A stretch of 64,000 nt of DNA from Alphaproteobacteria bacterium (GTDB taxonomy: Bacteria; Pseudomonadota; Alphaproteobacteria; Caulobacterales; Caulobacteraceae), in the NCBI GenBank assembly GCA_018820205.1, contig JAHJOK010000024.1, positions 50,508 to 114,507 on the forward strand. The letters run 5' to 3'. Shown one piece after another: positions 20,066-28,262 of the stretch; within the stretch, counting starts at the first letter, position 1; each line of letters begins with the position of its first letter. The notes under the pieces were generated by a model. The model was not told where the DNA came from. It saw nothing but the letters and a program-made list of their open reading frames with translations, and made no database searches. The position numbers and the translations under genes were made by a program.

Positions 20066-20227
20066 CGCCAAGCGAAGCCTCTTAATCCTGTGACGCGACG
20101 ACGGCCCCCCGGCGCGACGCAAGTGAAGACCCTAACATGAGGGTCGCGGGTTTCATGGGGGTTAACCAGAAATCAACGCGGAATTGAACGACCGGAACAT
20201 GACGGTGAGCCGGCGAACGGCGATCGT

Positions 20228-20278
20228 ATGCTGCAGTGCACAATAAGTCTTGACCTCTCTTCGCACTTGCACCATATG
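20228..20278 (+). promoter_or_regulatory. Predicted phasin promoter with upstream TGCA-rich operator
   Basis: TTGACC (20250-20255), a 17-bp spacer and CATATG (20273-20278) form a sigma-70-like promoter about 82 bp before the phasin start. Just upstream, ATGCTGCAGTGCACAAT (20228-20244) contains the overlapping palindromes CTGCAG and GTGCAC, and a TGCAC recurs inside the spacer. PhaR-type repressors of phasin genes are known to bind TGC/GCA-type sites, so this could be such an operator; that link is inference. Confidence 0.5.
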
Positions 20279-20359
20279 ACCCTTGTCGACCCGGGACTCG
20301 CCCGGGAAGAGAAAACTTTACGCGGGCCAACCGCGATTCATCAGGTTCAGGAGACCATT

Positions 20360-20851
20360 ATGGCTGACAGCGCCGAAACCGTTAAGAAGACCATCGACCA
20401 GACCACCGCCACCGCCAAGGCCCAGGGCGAGCAGTTCAAGGCCCAGGCCGAGAAGATGCAGGCCACGGGCACGCAAGCCCTGCGCGACGGCATGGAAAAG
20501 ACCCAGGCCTCGATGGCCGAGATGTCGGCTCAGTCCAAGCAGAACCTGGAAGCCCTGACCGCTTCGGCCGCCGCCGCCCAGAAGGGCGCCGAGGCCCTGT
20601 CGGCCCAGGCCGTGTCGTACGGCAAGACCAGCTGGGAAAACGGCGTCGCCGCCGCCCAGACGATCTCGCAGGCCCGTTCGATCCAAGAGCTGATCGAGCT
20701 GCAGACCAACTTCGCCAAGTCGGCGATGGAAACCTATCTCTCGGAAGTCACCAAGATGACCGAGACCCTGACCGGTTCGGTCAAGGACAGCTTCAAGCCG
20801 ATCAACGAGCGCGTCACCGCCTCGGTCGAGAAGTTCCAGGCCGCCCGCTAA
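20360..20851 (+). CDS. Phasin family protein
   Basis: 163 residues, almost wholly helical and low in bulky hydrophobics, with the phasin core QARSIQELIELQTNFAKSAMETYLSEVTKMTETL near the C-terminus. Phasins coat polyhydroxyalkanoate granules or act as general amphipathic proteins. The long N-terminal coiled part (QTTATAKAQGEQFKAQAEKMQATG) is typical. ATG 20360 has AGGAGA upstream; the open frame before it is promoter DNA. Monocistronic, with its own terminator. Confidence 0.92.
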   Translation: MADSAETVKKTIDQTTATAKAQGEQFKAQAEKMQATGTQALRDGMEKTQASMAEMSAQSKQNLEALTASAAAAQKGAEALSAQAVSYGKTSWENGVAAAQTISQARSIQELIELQTNFAKSAMETYLSEVTKMTETLTGSVKDSFKPINERVTASVEKFQAAR

Positions 20852-20879
20852 GGCGACTGGTTCAGTAAAGCGTACCGGA

Positions 20880-20910
20880 GGGGCCTCGGCGGAAACGCCG
20901 GGGCCCTTTT
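20880..20910 (+). terminator. Intrinsic terminator of the phasin gene
   Basis: GGGCCTCGGCG pairs with CGCCGGGGCCC (one T-G pair) around a GAAA loop, followed by TTTT. Confidence 0.9.
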
Positions 20911-21007
20911 GCTTTGGTGTTCACGACACCCCTGACTGGACGCGACTACAAAACCGGCTGATGCTCCCTACATAGCGTTTCGACTCCCCCGAAATGACGG
21001 ACAACGG

Positions 21008-21340
21008 ATGCCCACCAAACGGCCAGGTGAAGGACAGGATCAGGGCTTCGGCGCTGGCACCATCACCGAGACGAAACCCAAGCTTCAGAAGCCCTCGCTG
21101 TATCGGGTGCTGATCCTGAACGACGACTACACGCCGATGGAATTCGTCGTCTATGTGCTGGAGCGGTTCTTTCAGAAGAGCCGCGAGGACGCGACCCGCA
21201 TCATGCTGCATGTGCATCAGCACGGCGTCGGGGTGTGCGGCGTCTTCACCTACGAGGTGGCCGAAACCAAGGTCGCCCAGGTGGTCGAGACGGCGCGCCG
21301 TCACCAGCATCCGTTACAGTGCACTATGGAAAAAGACTGA
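21008..21340 (+). CDS. clpS: ATP-dependent Clp protease adaptor ClpS
   Basis: 110 residues. It binds N-degron substrates and delivers them to ClpA of ClpAP. Core motif: [25 protein letters not shown], where [10 protein letters not shown] holds the residues of the N-degron pocket, and [22 protein letters not shown]. It lies 14 bp before clpA, so adaptor and unfoldase are made together. The N-terminal ~25 residues are flexible. Confidence 0.96.
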   Translation: MPTKRPGEGQDQGFGAGTITETKPKLQKPSLYRVLILNDDYTPMEFVVYVLERFFQKSREDATRIMLHVHQHGVGVCGVFTYEVAETKVAQVVETARRHQHPLQCTMEKD

Positions 21341-21354
21341 GAGGATAAGTTCCC

Positions 21355-23670
21355 ATGCCCTCATTTTCACGCCCTCTCGAAGAGACCCTTCACCGCGCGG
21401 TCTCCTATGCCAACGAACGCCGCCACGAGTATGCGACGCTCGAACATCTGCTGCTGGCGCTGATCGACGACGCGGATGCGTCAACCGTAATGAAGGCCTG
21501 CAATGTCGAACTGACCGCGCTGAAGACAGCGTTGACGCTGTATGTCGACACAGACCTGGCCGCCCTGGCCACGTCGGATGGCGAAGACGCCAAGCCGACC
21601 GCAGGCTTCCAGCGCGTGATCCAGCGCGCGGTGATCCACGTCCAGTCGTCGGGCCGCGAAGAGGTCTCCGGCGCCAATGTGCTGGTCGCCATCTTCAGCG
21701 AGCGCGAGAGCCACGCCGCCTATTTCTTGCAGGAGCAGGACATGACCCGCTATGACGCGGTCAACTACATCGCACACGGCATCGCCAAGAAGGCAGGCAT
21801 GGGCGAGCAGCGTCCGGCCAAGACCGCCGGTCAGAGCCCCGAAGAGGCCGAGGACGCCGCCGCCGTCAAATCGGGCGGAGAGGCGCTGGAGGCCTATTGC
21901 GTCGACCTGAACGAGAAGTCGCGCAACGGCAAGATCGACCCCCTGATCGGTCGCCAGGCCGAGGTCGATCGTTCGATCCAGATCCTGTGCCGCCGGACCA
22001 AGAACAACCCGCTGCTGGTCGGTGAACCTGGAGTCGGCAAGACGGCCATCGCCGAAGGTCTGGCCCGCAAGATCGTCAACCACGAGGTTCCGGCCGTGCT
22101 GGAAGGCGCGACCATCTACAGTCTCGACATGGGGGCGCTGCTGGCCGGCACCCGCTATCGCGGCGACTTCGAGGAACGGCTGAAACAGGTCGTCAAGGAG
22201 CTGGAGAACCACGAAAACGCCATCCTGTTCATCGACGAGATCCACACGGTGATCGGGGCCGGCGCGACCAGTGGCGGGGCCATGGACGCCTCCAACCTAC
22301 TGAAGCCGGCCCTGGCGTCCGGCACCCTGCGCTGCATGGGATCGACCACCTACAAGGAATACCGCCAGCATTTCGAGAAGGACCGCGCCCTGGTCCGGCG
22401 CTTCCAGAAGATCGACGTCAACGAGCCGACGGTGGACGACACGATCAAGATTCTGCGGGGGCTGAAGACCGCCTACGAAGGTCACCACAAGCTGCGCTAT
22501 ACCGAGTCCGCCATCCGGTCCGCCGTCGAACTGTCGGCCCGCTACATGACCGACCGGAAACTGCCGGACAAGGCGATCGACGTGATCGACGAGGCGGGGG
22601 CGTCGCAGATGCTGCTCCCGGAATCCAAGCGCAAGAAGGTCATCGGCCAGAAGGAGGTCGAGGCCGTCGTCGCCAAGATGGCTCGCATCCCGCCGAAGTC
22701 GGTGTCCAAGTCCGACACCGAGGGACTGCGGGAGCTGCAGACCGATCTGAACCGGGCCGTCTTCGGTCAGGACGCGGCGATCGAACAGGTGGCCTCGGCC
22801 ATGAAGCTGGCCCGCGCCGGCCTGCGCGATCCACAAAAGCCGATCGGGTCCTTCCTGTTCGCCGGTCCGACCGGCGTCGGCAAGACGGAGGTCGCCAAGC
22901 AGTTGGCGTCCACCCTGGGCATCGAGATGCTGCGCTTCGACATGTCGGAATATATGGAGCGGCACACGGTCAGCCGCCTGATCGGCGCCCCTCCGGGCTA
23001 TGTCGGTCATGACCAGGGCGGCCTGCTGACCGACGCCGTCGATCAGCATCCCCATGCCGTGGTCCTGCTGGACGAGATCGAGAAGGCGCACCCCGACGTC
23101 TACAACATCCTGCTGCAGGTGATGGACAACGGGATGCTGACGGACGCGGTCGGCAAGAAGGTCGATTTCAGGAACGTGGTCCTGATCATGACCACCAACG
23201 CCGGCGCCGCCGACAACGCCCGCGCCTCCATCGGCTTCGGTCGCGGCAAGGTCGAGGGCGAGGACGAGAAGGCCATTCAGCGCCTGTTCGCGCCGGAGTT
23301 CCGCAACCGTCTGGACGCGGTGGTCTCGTTCAAGGCCCTGCAGCCGGAAGTGATCCGTCAGGTGGTGACCAAGTTCGTCCTGCAGTTGGAAGCCCAGCTG
23401 GCGGATCGCAACATCACCATCGAGCTGACGGACGACGCGGCCGACTGGCTGGCCAAGAACGGCTTCGACGAACTGTATGGCGCGCGCCCTCTGGGCCGGG
23501 TCATCCAGGAGAACATCAAGAAGCCCTTGGCCGACGACATCCTGTTCGGACGTCTGACGCGCGGCGGTCATGTGAAGGTCGAGCTGAAGGACGGCAAGAT
23601 CGCCTTCGAAATCAAGCCCGCGTCCGGCGGTCCGGTGAAGGAAAAGGCGGACGAGGACGCGTCGGTCTGA
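21355..23670 (+). CDS. clpA: ATP-dependent Clp protease ATP-binding subunit ClpA
   Basis: 771-residue AAA+ unfoldase of the ClpAP protease. N-terminal Clp-N repeat domain (about 1-140), first AAA+ module with Walker [14 protein letters not shown] and Walker [14 protein letters not shown], second module with [12 protein letters not shown] and [14 protein letters not shown], and a C-terminal D2-small domain. There is no ClpB-type coiled-coil insertion, and it stands beside clpS, which separate it from ClpB. The C-terminus has a short charged tail. Confidence 0.97.
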   Translation: MPSFSRPLEETLHRAVSYANERRHEYATLEHLLLALIDDADASTVMKACNVELTALKTALTLYVDTDLAALATSDGEDAKPTAGFQRVIQRAVIHVQSSGREEVSGANVLVAIFSERESHAAYFLQEQDMTRYDAVNYIAHGIAKKAGMGEQRPAKTAGQSPEEAEDAAAVKSGGEALEAYCVDLNEKSRNGKIDPLIGRQAEVDRSIQILCRRTKNNPLLVGEPGVGKTAIAEGLARKIVNHEVPAVLEGATIYSLDMGALLAGTRYRGDFEERLKQVVKELENHENAILFIDEIHTVIGAGATSGGAMDASNLLKPALASGTLRCMGSTTYKEYRQHFEKDRALVRRFQKIDVNEPTVDDTIKILRGLKTAYEGHHKLRYTESAIRSAVELSARYMTDRKLPDKAIDVIDEAGASQMLLPESKRKKVIGQKEVEAVVAKMARIPPKSVSKSDTEGLRELQTDLNRAVFGQDAAIEQVASAMKLARAGLRDPQKPIGSFLFAGPTGVGKTEVAKQLASTLGIEMLRFDMSEYMERHTVSRLIGAPPGYVGHDQGGLLTDAVDQHPHAVVLLDEIEKAHPDVYNILLQVMDNGMLTDAVGKKVDFRNVVLIMTTNAGAADNARASIGFGRGKVEGEDEKAIQRLFAPEFRNRLDAVVSFKALQPEVIRQVVTKFVLQLEAQLADRNITIELTDDAADWLAKNGFDELYGARPLGRVIQENIKKPLADDILFGRLTRGGHVKVELKDGKIAFEIKPASGGPVKEKADEDASV

Positions 23671-23680
23671 GACTTAATAT

Positions 23681-23711
23681 CTCCTCCCCGTCGCGCAGCG
23701 ACGGGGAGGAG
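23681..23711. repeat. Perfect 14-bp inverted repeat (REP-like)
   Basis: CTCCTCCCCGTCGC and its reverse complement are separated by GCA, 10 bp after clpA. There is no T tract, so it is not a classical terminator. A decayed relative (CTCCTCCCCATCGCTGCGCG) stands at 59947 after pleD, which suggests a dispersed palindromic element used near gene ends. Confidence 0.75.
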
Positions 23712-23725
23712 ACGCTCAAAGAAAA

Positions 23726-23757
23726 AGGCCCGGGAGCGATCCCGGGCCTGTTCGTTT
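23726..23757 (+). terminator. Hairpin terminator between clpA and csbD-like gene
   Basis: AGGCCCGGGA pairs with TCCCGGGCCT around GCGA. An A5 tract is on the left and a T-rich stretch on the right, so it can terminate both converging genes. Confidence 0.85.
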
Positions 23758-23772
23758 GGAGCGCGGCGCTGC

Positions 23773-24081
23773 CTAGTACCGGCGGCGGCCCGAGCCGGCG
23801 AGGATGAAGGCCAGGCCGGCGATGATGCCGGTGGTCAGAAGCGGCTTGCGGCGGGCGAAGTCCAGCCCCGTGCGAACCGGCTGACGCAGGTCCTCCGGCG
23901 CGCGGTCGGTCAGGGTTTCCAGCTTGTCGATGGCGCGGCCATAGGCGTCGAGCGCCTTGCCCTTCACCTCGTCGAACCGGCCTTCGAACTGCAGCTTGGT
24001 GTCGCCGGTCAGATCGCCCGCGCCGCGCTTGAGCTTGCCGTTCACGCCGGTCGCGGCGCCTTCGATGCGTTGGTCGGTCAT
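23773..24081 (-). CDS. CsbD family stress protein with C-terminal membrane helix
   Basis: 102 residues from ATG 24081 (MTDQRIEGAATG). The first ~60 residues are CsbD-like (VNGKLKRGAGDLTGDTKLQFEGRFDEVKGKALDAYG), then there is a hydrophobic helix (LLTTGIIAGLAFILAG) and a GRRRY tail. CsbD proteins are small, abundant general-stress proteins of unknown action; the membrane helix makes this a membrane-attached version. It converges with clpA across the terminator. Confidence 0.85.
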   Translation of the reverse strand: MTDQRIEGAATGVNGKLKRGAGDLTGDTKLQFEGRFDEVKGKALDAYGRAIDKLETLTDRAPEDLRQPVRTGLDFARRKPLLTTGIIAGLAFILAGSGRRRY

Positions 24082-24233
24082 GGGAGCGATCCTTGTGTGA
24101 GTGACGCCGGGGAGGCTTGGGGGAATAGTGCATATGGGTCGCGGCGGTTCCGCTCGCAACGCGCATTGCGGTCGGGCCGCCGCATGGCGATATCAGGTAT
24201 GAAGGCCATGACTGAATGGGGAGCGGAACGACG

Positions 24234-24596
24234 ATGTTGAGGTTCATTCTACAGGCGGTGGTGACGGCGCTGGGGCTGTGGCTGGCGGCCTATGTGGTGC
24301 CGGGCGTCGCCTTTCTGTCGACCGGATCGCTGATCGCGGCGGCGGTTCTGCTGGGGCTGGTCAACGCCTTCGTCAGGCCCATTCTGGTGTTCGTGACCTT
24401 TCCGCTGACGGTGGTGACCCTGGGTCTGTTCCTGCTGGTGGTGAACGCGGCGACGATCGGCATCGTGGCGGCCCTGCTGGGCGGGTTCGTCGTCGACGGG
24501 CTGTGGGCCGGCGTGGGGGCGGCGATCGTCACCGGCGTGATCAGCTGGATCGCCGGCGGCCTGATCCCCGACAAGCGAATCCAGCGCGACGGATAG
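24234..24596 (+). CDS. Phage holin family IV / YvlD-like small membrane protein
   Basis: 120 residues with four predicted membrane helices: LQAVVTALGLWLAAYVV, SLIAAAVLLGLVNAF, FPLTVVTLGLFLLVVNAA and VGAAIVTGVISWIAGGLI. The NAFVRPIL...TFPLTVVTLGLF stretch is the signature of the DUF360/YvlD group often labelled phage holin family. These are chromosomal membrane proteins and not evidence of a prophage. ATG 24234 has GGGGAGCGG upstream. Role unknown. Confidence 0.85.
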   Translation: MLRFILQAVVTALGLWLAAYVVPGVAFLSTGSLIAAAVLLGLVNAFVRPILVFVTFPLTVVTLGLFLLVVNAATIGIVAALLGGFVVDGLWAGVGAAIVTGVISWIAGGLIPDKRIQRDG

Positions 24597-24657
24597 GGCC
24601 GTCGCCCGCCTGATCGGCTAGGCTCCGTGTCATCCTGCCGCAGTCGAGTCGGACGCC

Positions 24658-25926
24658 ATGCACTATTCCCTGACCGCCTTTGATGCGGCGTCCATCCTGA
24701 TCGTGGTGTCGGCGACCCTGGGCTGGGTCAACCACCGGTTCCTGAAGCTGCCGTCCACCGTCGCCCTGACCATGATGGGGGCCCTGGCCTCCGTCATCGT
24801 GATCGGGCTGGACGCCCTGATGCCGGCCAGTCGGCTGTCGGAGACGGTCGGCACGTTCCTGAACGACATCGATTTCCACGAGACCCTGATGAACGGCATG
24901 CTGTCGTTCCTGCTCTTCGCGGGCGCCCTGCACGTCGATCTGGAACAGCTGAAAAAGGGCCGGTGGCAGATCGCCATCCTGTCCACCATCGGGGTTGTGG
25001 CCTCGACCCTGATCGTGGGGGGCGGGTTCTATTTTCTCAGCGGAATGATGGGGTTGGGCGTGCCGATGGCCTGGTGCCTGGTGTTCGGCGCCCTGATCAG
25101 CCCGACCGATCCGGTCGCGGTCATGGGGGTGATGAAGTCCGCCGCCGTGCCCCCGACGTTGCAAGCCACCATCGCGGGCGAGAGCCTGTTCAACGACGGG
25201 GTCGGGGTGGTGATCTTTTCCATCCTGCTGGCCGCCGCAATCAGTGGGCAGCCGCTGTCGATCGGCCACGCGGCGGAACTGTTCCTGGTCGAGGCCCTGG
25301 GCGGGGCGCTGCTGGGTCTGGTGGTCGGCTGGATCGGCTATCGCGCGATGAAGGCCATCGACGACTATGCGGTCGAGGTTCTGGTGACGCTGGCCGTGGT
25401 GATGGGCGGATATTCCCTGGCCCACGCCCTGCATATCTCGGGCCCCGTGGCGATGGCGGTGGCCGGACTGCTGATCGGCAACCACGGCGTCAGCTATGCG
25501 ATGAGCGCCAACACCAAGGATTACCTGCTGAAATTCTGGGCCCTGATCGACGAGGTGCTGAACGCCGTCCTGTTCCTGCTGATCGGGCTGGAGGCGGTGG
25601 TGGTGGCCGGGCGCTGGGGCCTGCTGGGCTTGGGGGTCCTGACCGTGCCGCTGGTGCTGGCGGCGCGCGCGATCTCGGTCGGGACGCCGTTGCTGTTCTG
25701 GAAGAAGCTGTTGCCGTTCGGGCTGGCGTTTCCGTCGCTGACGTGGGGCGGGTTGCGGGGCGGCATCTCGATCGCCCTGGCGCTGTCGCTGCCGGCCGGG
25801 CCGATGAAGGATGTGCTGGTTGCCGCGACCTACGTGGTGGTGCTGTTCTCGGTGCTGGTGCAGGGCGGGACGATCGGGCCGCTGGTGAAGAAGTGGACCG
25901 GCGGGGTGGGGCCGGCGACGCTTTGA
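24658..25926 (+). CDS. NhaP/CPA1-type cation:proton antiporter
   Basis: 422 residues with about 12 membrane helices across the whole length. CPA1 motifs: LVFGALISPTDPVAVMGVM and AGESLFNDGVGVVIFSILL (the ion-binding ND pair) and the C-terminal LTWGGLRGGISIALALSLP. It exchanges sodium (or potassium) for protons at the inner membrane. It has no C-terminal regulatory domain. The ion is inferred from the family. Confidence 0.93.
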   Translation: MHYSLTAFDAASILIVVSATLGWVNHRFLKLPSTVALTMMGALASVIVIGLDALMPASRLSETVGTFLNDIDFHETLMNGMLSFLLFAGALHVDLEQLKKGRWQIAILSTIGVVASTLIVGGGFYFLSGMMGLGVPMAWCLVFGALISPTDPVAVMGVMKSAAVPPTLQATIAGESLFNDGVGVVIFSILLAAAISGQPLSIGHAAELFLVEALGGALLGLVVGWIGYRAMKAIDDYAVEVLVTLAVVMGGYSLAHALHISGPVAMAVAGLLIGNHGVSYAMSANTKDYLLKFWALIDEVLNAVLFLLIGLEAVVVAGRWGLLGLGVLTVPLVLAARAISVGTPLLFWKKLLPFGLAFPSLTWGGLRGGISIALALSLPAGPMKDVLVAATYVVVLFSVLVQGGTIGPLVKKWTGGVGPATL

Positions 25927-25937
25927 AGCTATTTTGC

Positions 25938-25971
25938 CCGGGTATTATTGACGACCGGGTTTCGTCCGGGT
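25938..25971 (+). promoter_or_regulatory. Triple CCGGGT repeat upstream of the DUF2239 gene
   Basis: The hexamer CCGGGT occurs at 25938-25943, 25955-25960 and 25966-25971, separated by AT-rich spacers (TATTATTGACGA, TTCGT). The first lies in TTGCCCGGGTATTA, whose core CCCGGG is a palindrome. It ends 32 bp before the DUF2239 ATG, where a repressor or activator site would be expected. The binding protein is unknown. Confidence 0.5.
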
Positions 25972-26003
25972 AAATCGCCGCTGTCCTGTGAGGAGAGCCG
26001 TCG

Positions 26004-26573
26004 ATGTCTGCCGCTGCGAATGTGAAATCCTGTACCGCCTTCGCCGGGCATCGGCGGATCGCTTCAGGGTCCCCGCGTGAGGTCGTGGGGGCGGTCAAGG
26101 CGGCGGTCAATGCGGGCGGCAGCGTCCTGGTGTTCGACGATGCCGACGCCCGCCTGGTCGAGTTCGACCTGCGTGGCGACCTGGCGGCGGTGCTGGCGCG
26201 TCTGGCGCCCGAGGTCGAGGCTGAGCCGAAACGCGGACCGGGGCGGCCGAAGCTGGGGGTGACGGCGCGCGAGGTCACCCTGTTGCCGCGCCACTGGGAC
26301 TGGCTGGCCTCCCAGCCCGGCGGGGCGTCGGTGGCGCTGAGAAAACTGGTCGAAGGCGCGCTGCGCGAGGCCGAGGGGCCGGACCGGGTGCGCAAGGGCA
26401 GGGAGGCGACCTATCGCTTCATGACCGCCGTGGCGGGGGACCTGCCGGGGTATGAAGAGGCGACGCGGATGCTGTTCGCGGGGAACGCGGCGGGGTTCGA
26501 GGCGGCGGTTAGGGAGTGGCCGGTGGAGGTGCGGGAGTATTCAACTCGCGCAATGAGTGCGGATCGAGGGTGA
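26004..26573 (+). CDS. DUF2239 family protein
   Basis: 189 residues, cytoplasmic. Family features are an N-terminal TAFAGHRRIASG, a middle VLVFDDADARLVEFDLRGD, an AT-hook-like PKRGPGRPKLGVTAREVTLLPRHWDWL and the C-terminal ATYRFMTAVAGDLPGYEEATR. The family has no assigned function; GPGRPKLG could touch the DNA minor groove. RBS GAGGAG precedes ATG 26004. It is GC-rich like the chromosome, in sharp contrast with the reverse transcriptase gene that follows 61 bp later. Confidence 0.85.
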   Translation: MSAAANVKSCTAFAGHRRIASGSPREVVGAVKAAVNAGGSVLVFDDADARLVEFDLRGDLAAVLARLAPEVEAEPKRGPGRPKLGVTAREVTLLPRHWDWLASQPGGASVALRKLVEGALREAEGPDRVRKGREATYRFMTAVAGDLPGYEEATRMLFAGNAAGFEAAVREWPVEVREYSTRAMSADRG

Positions 26574-26581
26574 GATCAACC

Positions 26582-26616
26582 GCTAGGGCTCGACGAGCCA
26601 CAGCGCGCCGCCTAGC
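26582..26616. other. Nested inverted repeat between DUF2239 and the reverse transcriptase
   Basis: GCTAGG (26582-26587) pairs with CCTAGC (26611-26616) and encloses GGCTCG-A-CGAGCC (26587-26599, sharing one base). There is no T tract. It fills most of the 61-bp gap and ends just before the RT ribosome site AGGGGG. It might be a terminator of DUF2239, a 5' structure of the RT mRNA, or a scar of insertion. Confidence 0.5.
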
Positions 26617-26634
26617 ATGTTGTAGGGGGCTCGC

Positions 26635-28260
26635 ATGGCGAAAAAACTAGACAAATCAGGAAGGCTTAAGCGCCTACTAGAGGCGGGTTATCTACCTGAC
26701 GAACTGCCGCCGCCGTTCGTCAGTGGGACATTTAGTACCTACCGGGAGTCTCTTCACCGGAAATGGCAAACGGTCCCGCAGCAAAAATACCAACACTACA
26801 AGAGCAGTCCCGACGTATTAAGTATTCCAAAGTATGGACACGAGCGCAGAAAGATAGCAATCGTAAATCCCATCAATCAGATGCGTCTATCAAGGGTTAT
26901 AGCAGATAACTGGATTGACATCAGGGATTTTATCAACACGTCAAAAATTAGCGAATACAGAGCGATTTTCGATCTAAATGGAAGGCGCGCGATATTCGGT
27001 GTAGACTGGGATGCTGTTTCTAGCAGAAGGAACACGATATCTGCGCAGTACTCGGGTCAATTTCATACGGACATTTCTAAATTTTACCCGACCATTTACA
27101 CGCACTCGATCGCTTGGGCCTATTTTGGAAAACAACTCGTCCAAGCTAATTTAAACGCGAACTGGCTCAAACAGTCGTACTTAAACAGTCTAGATATCGA
27201 GATACGGCACGGCCAGAGAAATCAATCAGTCGGTCTGCCTATAGGTCCTGATACGTCTCGCATTGTAGCCGAGATTGTGGCGCGAGGAATAGAAAAGGCG
27301 GTCGAGGTTAGGATTCCCGATCTCGGTGATCGCGCGCTTAGATATGTCGACGATTTTACTGTAGGCGTGAATGATGGTGAAGCCGAAGAACATACTGTCA
27401 TAGCGGTAGAACTTGCGTTTGCGGAATTTGAACTGGGAATGAACTTTGCCAAAACAAAATTCATAAATCACAAAGTTGCTCTACCGGAACTTTGGAAGGA
27501 ACATTTATCTACTGTACCTTTGATTAACCGGCCAGAGCGTCAAAGAGATAAGCTTGAAAACTATTTTGATATCGCATTCCGGGCGGCAGAAAAATCTGAG
27601 AAGGACGCTGTTCTAAAGTGGGCCGTGAAGCGCGCGCGGTCGTTCAAGATCGACCCAAAGAATCAGAAATACTTTTACGAGAAGATCTTACACGTAGGGC
27701 GACGTGCCCCAGCATGCATGGGCGCAATTTCTCAGTTACTGATCGACGCCCGGCATAACTCACAGACGTTGCCGATCGATAGCATCAGAAAATATATTTC
27801 GGACAATATTAAAGTAGCGGGAAAAACGGGTCACGCCTACGAAGTGATGTGGGCACTGTTTCTCTGTAAGGGCCTATCGATAACTGTAAACCGAAGTGAA
27901 GTAGAGCACCTGTTCTCGATGTCGTCGTCATCCGTGGCGCTCATTCTTATGGACCTCGATAGACGCGGCCTTATTGACGGCGGCATTGATGATACGATCT
28001 GGATGCAGGATTGTGCGAACGCAAACGGCCTTCAAAGTCCAATGTGGCTACTTGCTTACGAGGCTGTTCGTAAAGGTTGGTGGTCAGTTCCAACTACCTA
28101 CGTTCAAGCCGATCCCTTCTTTGATCCGATGCTGTTGAAAGGCATCCACTTTTACGACGAGAACAAGAATGTCCCGCCGACAAGAAGGGAGCGCCGTGAA
28201 AGTGCTTGGCTGAGCCTTATCCGACAACGAATTCTGAGCCAGTGGCAAGATTATGCATAG
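26635..28260 (+). CDS. Stand-alone reverse transcriptase, putative anti-phage (DRT / unknown-group-like)
   Basis: 541 residues, an RNA-directed DNA polymerase. Visible motifs: an N-terminal ELPPPF (23-28); a fingers strand with RRKIAIVNPINQMRLSRVIA (71-90); motif A HTDISKFYPTIYTHSIAWA (144-162, catalytic D146); motif B GLPIGPDTSRIVAEI (200-214); motif C RYVDDFTVGV (236-245, catalytic D239 and D240); and a LGMNFAKTKF thumb-side segment (267-276). About 260 C-terminal residues are helical with no known domain. There is no maturase/HNH domain, no integrase and no retron-like msr/msd visible. Base use is AT-rich (for example 24 G+C in the 60 bases from 26881) against about 65-70% around it, showing acquisition. 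ATG 26635 has AGGGGG upstream. The family tie to defence RTs is by motif memory only, and the subgroup is not settled. Confidence 0.85.
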   Translation: MAKKLDKSGRLKRLLEAGYLPDELPPPFVSGTFSTYRESLHRKWQTVPQQKYQHYKSSPDVLSIPKYGHERRKIAIVNPINQMRLSRVIADNWIDIRDFINTSKISEYRAIFDLNGRRAIFGVDWDAVSSRRNTISAQYSGQFHTDISKFYPTIYTHSIAWAYFGKQLVQANLNANWLKQSYLNSLDIEIRHGQRNQSVGLPIGPDTSRIVAEIVARGIEKAVEVRIPDLGDRALRYVDDFTVGVNDGEAEEHTVIAVELAFAEFELGMNFAKTKFINHKVALPELWKEHLSTVPLINRPERQRDKLENYFDIAFRAAEKSEKDAVLKWAVKRARSFKIDPKNQKYFYEKILHVGRRAPACMGAISQLLIDARHNSQTLPIDSIRKYISDNIKVAGKTGHAYEVMWALFLCKGLSITVNRSEVEHLFSMSSSSVALILMDLDRRGLIDGGIDDTIWMQDCANANGLQSPMWLLAYEAVRKGWWSVPTTYVQADPFFDPMLLKGIHFYDENKNVPPTRRERRESAWLSLIRQRILSQWQDYA

Positions 28261-28262
28261 CT

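Noticed and set aside
24234..24596. Prophage, because of the phage holin family label
   Set aside because: The family is chromosomal; no capsid, tail, integrase or lysis genes are nearby.
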